11,128 bases of DNA from Basidiobolus heterosporus B8920 (lineage: Eukaryota > Basidiobolomycota > Basidiobolomycetes > Basidiobolales > Basidiobolaceae). The notes under the pieces were generated by a model. The model saw nothing but the letters and a program-made list of their open reading frames with translations. It did no database searches and was not told the DNA's origin. How positions within the stretch are numbered: position 1 is the stretch's first letter; every line of letters begins with the position of its first letter. Position numbers and translations under genes: made by a program. This document shows, piece after piece, positions 8,338-11,128 of the stretch. The DNA is taken from NCBI GenBank assembly GCA_000697455.1, contig JNET01029647.1, positions 1-11,128 on the forward strand. The letters run 5' to 3'.

Positions 8338-8653
8338 AGCCTCGGAGCCCAATCTGCATGAAACCAATATAACACGTCAATCGCGTTACTTGAAATTCTT
8401 CAACCGAGCTAAAGAACTGACTTTGATTAATGTACCAAAAGCCAGTGATTCAGAAATGCTTATCCTGTGAAGTCAGCAGCCATTCTAATCAGTGAACGAA
8501 TTCCCTTAATTCCCCTCGAATCTTATCCAATCCCATAGATGAAACCTGTGCTAAAGCCTACTACCACTGAGCGAGTAGATAAAGAGCAGCATTCTCCTCT
8601 TGCAACCAATGATCCGATTTCGAGGCTAGGTAGCTGTACCTTTTTGGCTATGA

Positions 8654-8706
8654 CACTCACTCACACTCATACTCACACTCACACTCGCATTCACATTCAC
8701 GCGCAC
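8654..8706. repeat. Second hexanucleotide array, same register
   Basis: After a CACTCAC lead-in, about seven units follow from 8661: TCACAC, TCATAC, TCACAC, TCACAC, TCGCAT, TCACAT, TCACGC. They share the YYRYRY pattern and the core YCRYAY with the array 320 nt upstream, so both probably belong to one repeat family. Confidence 0.7.
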
Positions 8707-8820
8707 AGCTTCATTTACCCAGACATTTGTTTTCTGTCTCTGTGGCGAAAACGATGCCCTCGAGCATTTGTTCAAGTGATGAAATTTGATATCATCCTTT
8801 TGAACTGAGTGGAACATGTC

Positions 8821-9960
8821 TCGACCTTTAGATTCATGACGACATGTGGAACTCCGCTTGAGTGTGAAGTACGATGATCAGTTAGTACGAAAACGGATAC
8901 ATATGTTCTACAGACGTTACTTTGGTTCAGGCGTTAGCCATATCCATCACTATATACGCTAAAATACCCGTTTCGTTGAATGTGTTACAAGGAGAAGAGA
9001 ATCATTTAGAATTTCAAGAATTCACGTTTTTACGATTTTCTATTTTCATATTGTGCCACATTCCAAAGATAGTGGATCCCCTTGAATGAAGATTGCATTA
9101 CCCAGACTACTAGTCATGACTAATTTCGGTGATGGTACAGCTTTAACTCCCATTTGGGTCTTCTACTGAACGATTACATTGCCGATGCATTCCGGAAGAA
9201 TTTTCCCCAGAATTGATGGAAGACCTCACCGAAGGTAGATTGAATTTGGATAACTTGTTTCATACGCTTTTTAGAAAGTCAATCTACTATCTTGGTTTTT
9301 TGTCAGAACGTTGAGGATGAAAGCAGGTGGACTTGGTTTATCCATCCCATTTGGTATGATCTTGTGGATTCTGCTCACACAGAGTTCTCATGATTTCTTG
9401 ATCGACATACCTGGCTTCAATGTGTTTTCTGGTGAGGAGTATGGCAAGTAGGGCGTAACCGCGTCGAGGGACACTAGAGCAGTCTTGGGAGGGAGAAGAT
9501 TAGGTTATGCATAGGATTTGGATTTGGATTTGGGTTTGGGTCTGGGTCTGGGTTTGAGACCCAGTGACCTATAGCCAATGGTCTGGTAGTGCTCACATGG
9601 ATGAATTACATCTCCGAGGTATTCATTTCACCAAATAAAGAAAATTCAACCAAGTTTCTGAATGGTTTCTGTTTGGCTTTTTGTACATTTGAAGCAGTTC
9701 ATGTTCATTGCTATATCTATCCCTGGCCGATAGTGGCAGCCCTGGGAGCTTGAGTGTTTGAATTGTTTGTGAAATACACATCAAGTAGCCCTCCGATAAC
9801 TAGTGGAAAACGAACAAGAGTTAATCCAATGTCTTACTGAACTATGTCTAATAATTGATCAGCCCAAGAATGAGTTCAAGGCCCTGGAAACCATGGCACC
9901 GCGACTCCTAAAATCTATATCTGGTCAGACATGAATACTTGGCTAATTTGACATCTCGTT
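8821..9960. other. No recognised gene; several stop-free plus-strand stretches
   Basis: Plus-strand stretches of about 40 to 67 codons are open in shifting frames. One spans about 8887-9090 and includes YAKIPVSLNVLQGEENHLEF. One spans about 9152-9312 and includes PEEFSPELMEDLTEGRLNL. One spans 9317-9454, starting MKAGGLGLSIPFG. One spans about 9570-9752 and includes WMNYISEVFISPNKENSTKF. One spans about 9800-9933 and includes NEQELIQCLTELCLIIDQPK. I recognise no family and could not join them with good splice sites. They may be exons of an unknown gene, remains of one, or chance in stop-poor DNA. Confidence 0.25.
9514..9555. repeat. Third hexanucleotide array, RRRYYY register, ending in a hairpin
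   Basis: Seven perfect-length units: GGATTT three times, GGGTTT, GGGTCT twice, GGGTTT. All differences are transitions and the RRRYYY pattern never breaks. The last units run into an inverted repeat, CTGGGT (9548-9553), TTGAG loop, ACCCAG (9559-9564). The strand is G-rich, opposite to the other two arrays. Confidence 0.8.
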
Positions 9961-10006
9961 TTTCCATCTCAGTCCCGTCAATACTAACTAAATGATGGCG
10001 AGATTG

Positions 10007-10058
10007 AATGAATCAATATTAAAACTGAATTAAATGAATCAATATTAAAGCTCAATTG
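10007..10058. repeat. 26-bp tandem duplication
   Basis: AATGAATCAATATTAAA begins both copies (10007 and 10033). The rest of each copy, ACTGAATTA against GCTCAATTG, differs at three bases. This is a recent local duplication in noncoding DNA, with no sign of function. Confidence 0.75.
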
Positions 10059-10601
10059 AATCGAGCGGTTTCCTATATTGGAAAGAGTAAAATGCGCTTG
10101 ATTCCTAGTGGAATTAGGTCACGCGTGAATTGTAAATCAAACCATTTGTAAGCATCCTATTTCCAAGGCATATCAACCTCAACTGATGTTAAATAGATGA
10201 TTCATATGAAGACTGTTAGACTCCCATGAAAAAATGGGTGGAAATGGTTTAACTTAATCTTAATATATATCAATAAGCGGGCCTCTTTACTTCTTGGCTT
10301 TCCTAATAGGTCGCCATAGATTCAAAGCTCAAATAAAGTGGATTTCCATAGAAATACAGTAGCCAGGCATTACTCTAGGCGGGTTTCGTTGTTCCACTAT
10401 TACCATCAATGTGTAATTCATTTAGATTTTCTGACATCATGCGAGAAGGTATACCCTAAGGAAGCTAGACTAAGATATGGAATTCCAATCATGCGTATAC
10501 TTAGACATAAAATCATTTATTTCATAAGCAGATTCATGCTGGGATAATCACTCATGGTATTTGGGACCGTACATTACCCTTTCATGTATACCTGTTCAAG
10601 C
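10059..10601. other. Intergenic DNA, nothing recognised
   Basis: AT-rich sequence. The only open stretch of note (about 10338-10547, plus) starts at GTG, has no recognisable motif and no promoter-like features, so I do not call it. No RNA gene or mobile-element end was seen. Confidence 0.35.
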
Positions 10602-10775
10602 TAGGTTAGTTTAGTACCTATGTATGCATATAACTAGACATATATGTTATGCTCGTAATCATGAGATATTCATTAAACAGAGGAAAAGGTTGTTGAAATT
10701 AAGTTAGTTTAGCATCTAAGTATTCATATAATTAGGTATATAACCTATATCTTTTAATTATGAGATATTTGTCAA
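10602..10775. repeat. Diverged tandem repeat, about 76 bp copies at 98-bp spacing
   Basis: Two related blocks, about 10602-10677 and 10700-10775, share GTTAGTTTAG, ATTCATATAA-like and ATGAGATATT segments in the same order, with one small indel. They look roughly 75 to 80 percent identical by eye. The copies are older than the 26-bp duplication nearby. No coding potential. Confidence 0.6.
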
Positions 10776-11128
10776 AGCTGAAATACATAACATCAATATG
10801 GATTAATTACAAGATTACGAAATGTTGTATTTATAAAAAAACTTAAACGTGTCCAATTGAGCTAAAACTTCTACAGTATGATCCTAGAGCCCTCTAGAGT
10901 AGTATGTAAGAGTTTCTTTTTATAATTCTAACAAGCAGTATAAATATCTTTATTATTACAATTAAGGATCAAGTGAGAATACAAAAGCTACTTCTTATTA
11001 TCCAAGTTACTTCCAATATCACTCTTTTCCCTTTCAACAGAGGTCTGCAGCTACATGTATATAGTGGAACTTAGCTTCATAGCAAAATAAATCTCAGACA
11101 TAATCTTTAGGCTCTAGCAAGCTCCAGT
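10776..11128. other. Intergenic DNA to window end, nothing recognised
   Basis: AT-rich sequence with TATA-like runs (for example GTATAAATA near 10938) but no open frame, repeat or RNA that I can support. A gene beyond the window edge could use it as a promoter or 3' region. Confidence 0.35.

Larger units (their letters stand above)
7939..8820. other. Intergenic DNA holding two hexamer arrays
   Basis: No gene is recognised. Open frames on both strands here run through the two hexanucleotide arrays (8254-8337 and 8654-8706), and their length comes largely from the stop-poor repeats. On the minus strand both arrays read as alternating small or beta-branched residues with Gly/Ser/Asn/Asp. On the plus strand they read as alternating Thr/Ile/Ala with His/Arg/Tyr. 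Neither joins to a recognisable protein. Confidence 0.4.

Noticed and set aside
8186-8470. Plus-strand ORF with His-Thr / Arg-Thr dipeptides, and a minus-strand partner with Val-Gly / Thr-Ser dipeptides
   Set aside because: The open frames arise because the period-6 array lacks stops in several frames. The flanking residues show no domain, and neither strand is clearly better.
9235-9287. Inverted repeat GTAGATTGA / TCAATCTAC
   Set aside because: Nine-base arms with a 35-nt loop, no flanking target duplication and no coding content between them. Too weak for a transposon or a structured RNA.

Overview
The window looks like nuclear DNA of a filamentous fungus, most likely an early-diverging (zygomycete-type) lineage. 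The evidence is short introns (56 to 69 nt, GT..AG, several with CTAAC/CTAAA-like branch sites), a Dal5-type permease, a short secreted tyrosinase, and a WRKY-like zinc-finger factor of a kind I associate with zygomycete fungi rather than Asco- or Basidiomycota. The lineage is an inference from gene style; no marker here fixes it. The DNA is AT-rich and gene-poor: four confident genes in 11.1 kb.

Layout: (1) 180-1810 (+), a five-exon major facilitator transporter of the anion:cation symporter (allantoate/Dal5-like) family. (2) 2142-3461 (-), a three-exon secreted tyrosinase with all six copper histidines and a roughly 105-residue C-terminal extension; it converges on the transporter across a 331-nt spacer. 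(3) 4734-5273 (+), a single-exon mitochondrial-type Prx5 peroxiredoxin homologue whose peroxidatic Cys is replaced by Asp while the resolving-type Cys is kept. (4) 6477-7541 (-), a three-exon gene joining an N-terminal helical/coiled-coil module, a Pro/Ser/Thr-rich linker, a basic nuclear-localisation-like stretch and a C-terminal WRKY-GCM1-type C2HC zinc finger. The intron inside the finger splits the same Arg codon, in the same phase, as I remember for the classic R-type intron of plant WRKY genes. (5) From 7542 to the end lie about 3.6 kb with no gene I recognise: one doubtful 56-codon ORF, three degenerate hexanucleotide arrays, stop-free stretches of unknown meaning, and two diverged tandem duplications.

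The four genes do not form an obvious pathway. Spacings are large and orientations alternate, so I read this as ordinary chromosomal gene order rather than an operon-like or metabolite cluster. The best leads are the WRKY-like gene with its intron position, and the Cys-to-Asp peroxiredoxin. I found no mobile element, CRISPR, rRNA or tRNA that I can support.
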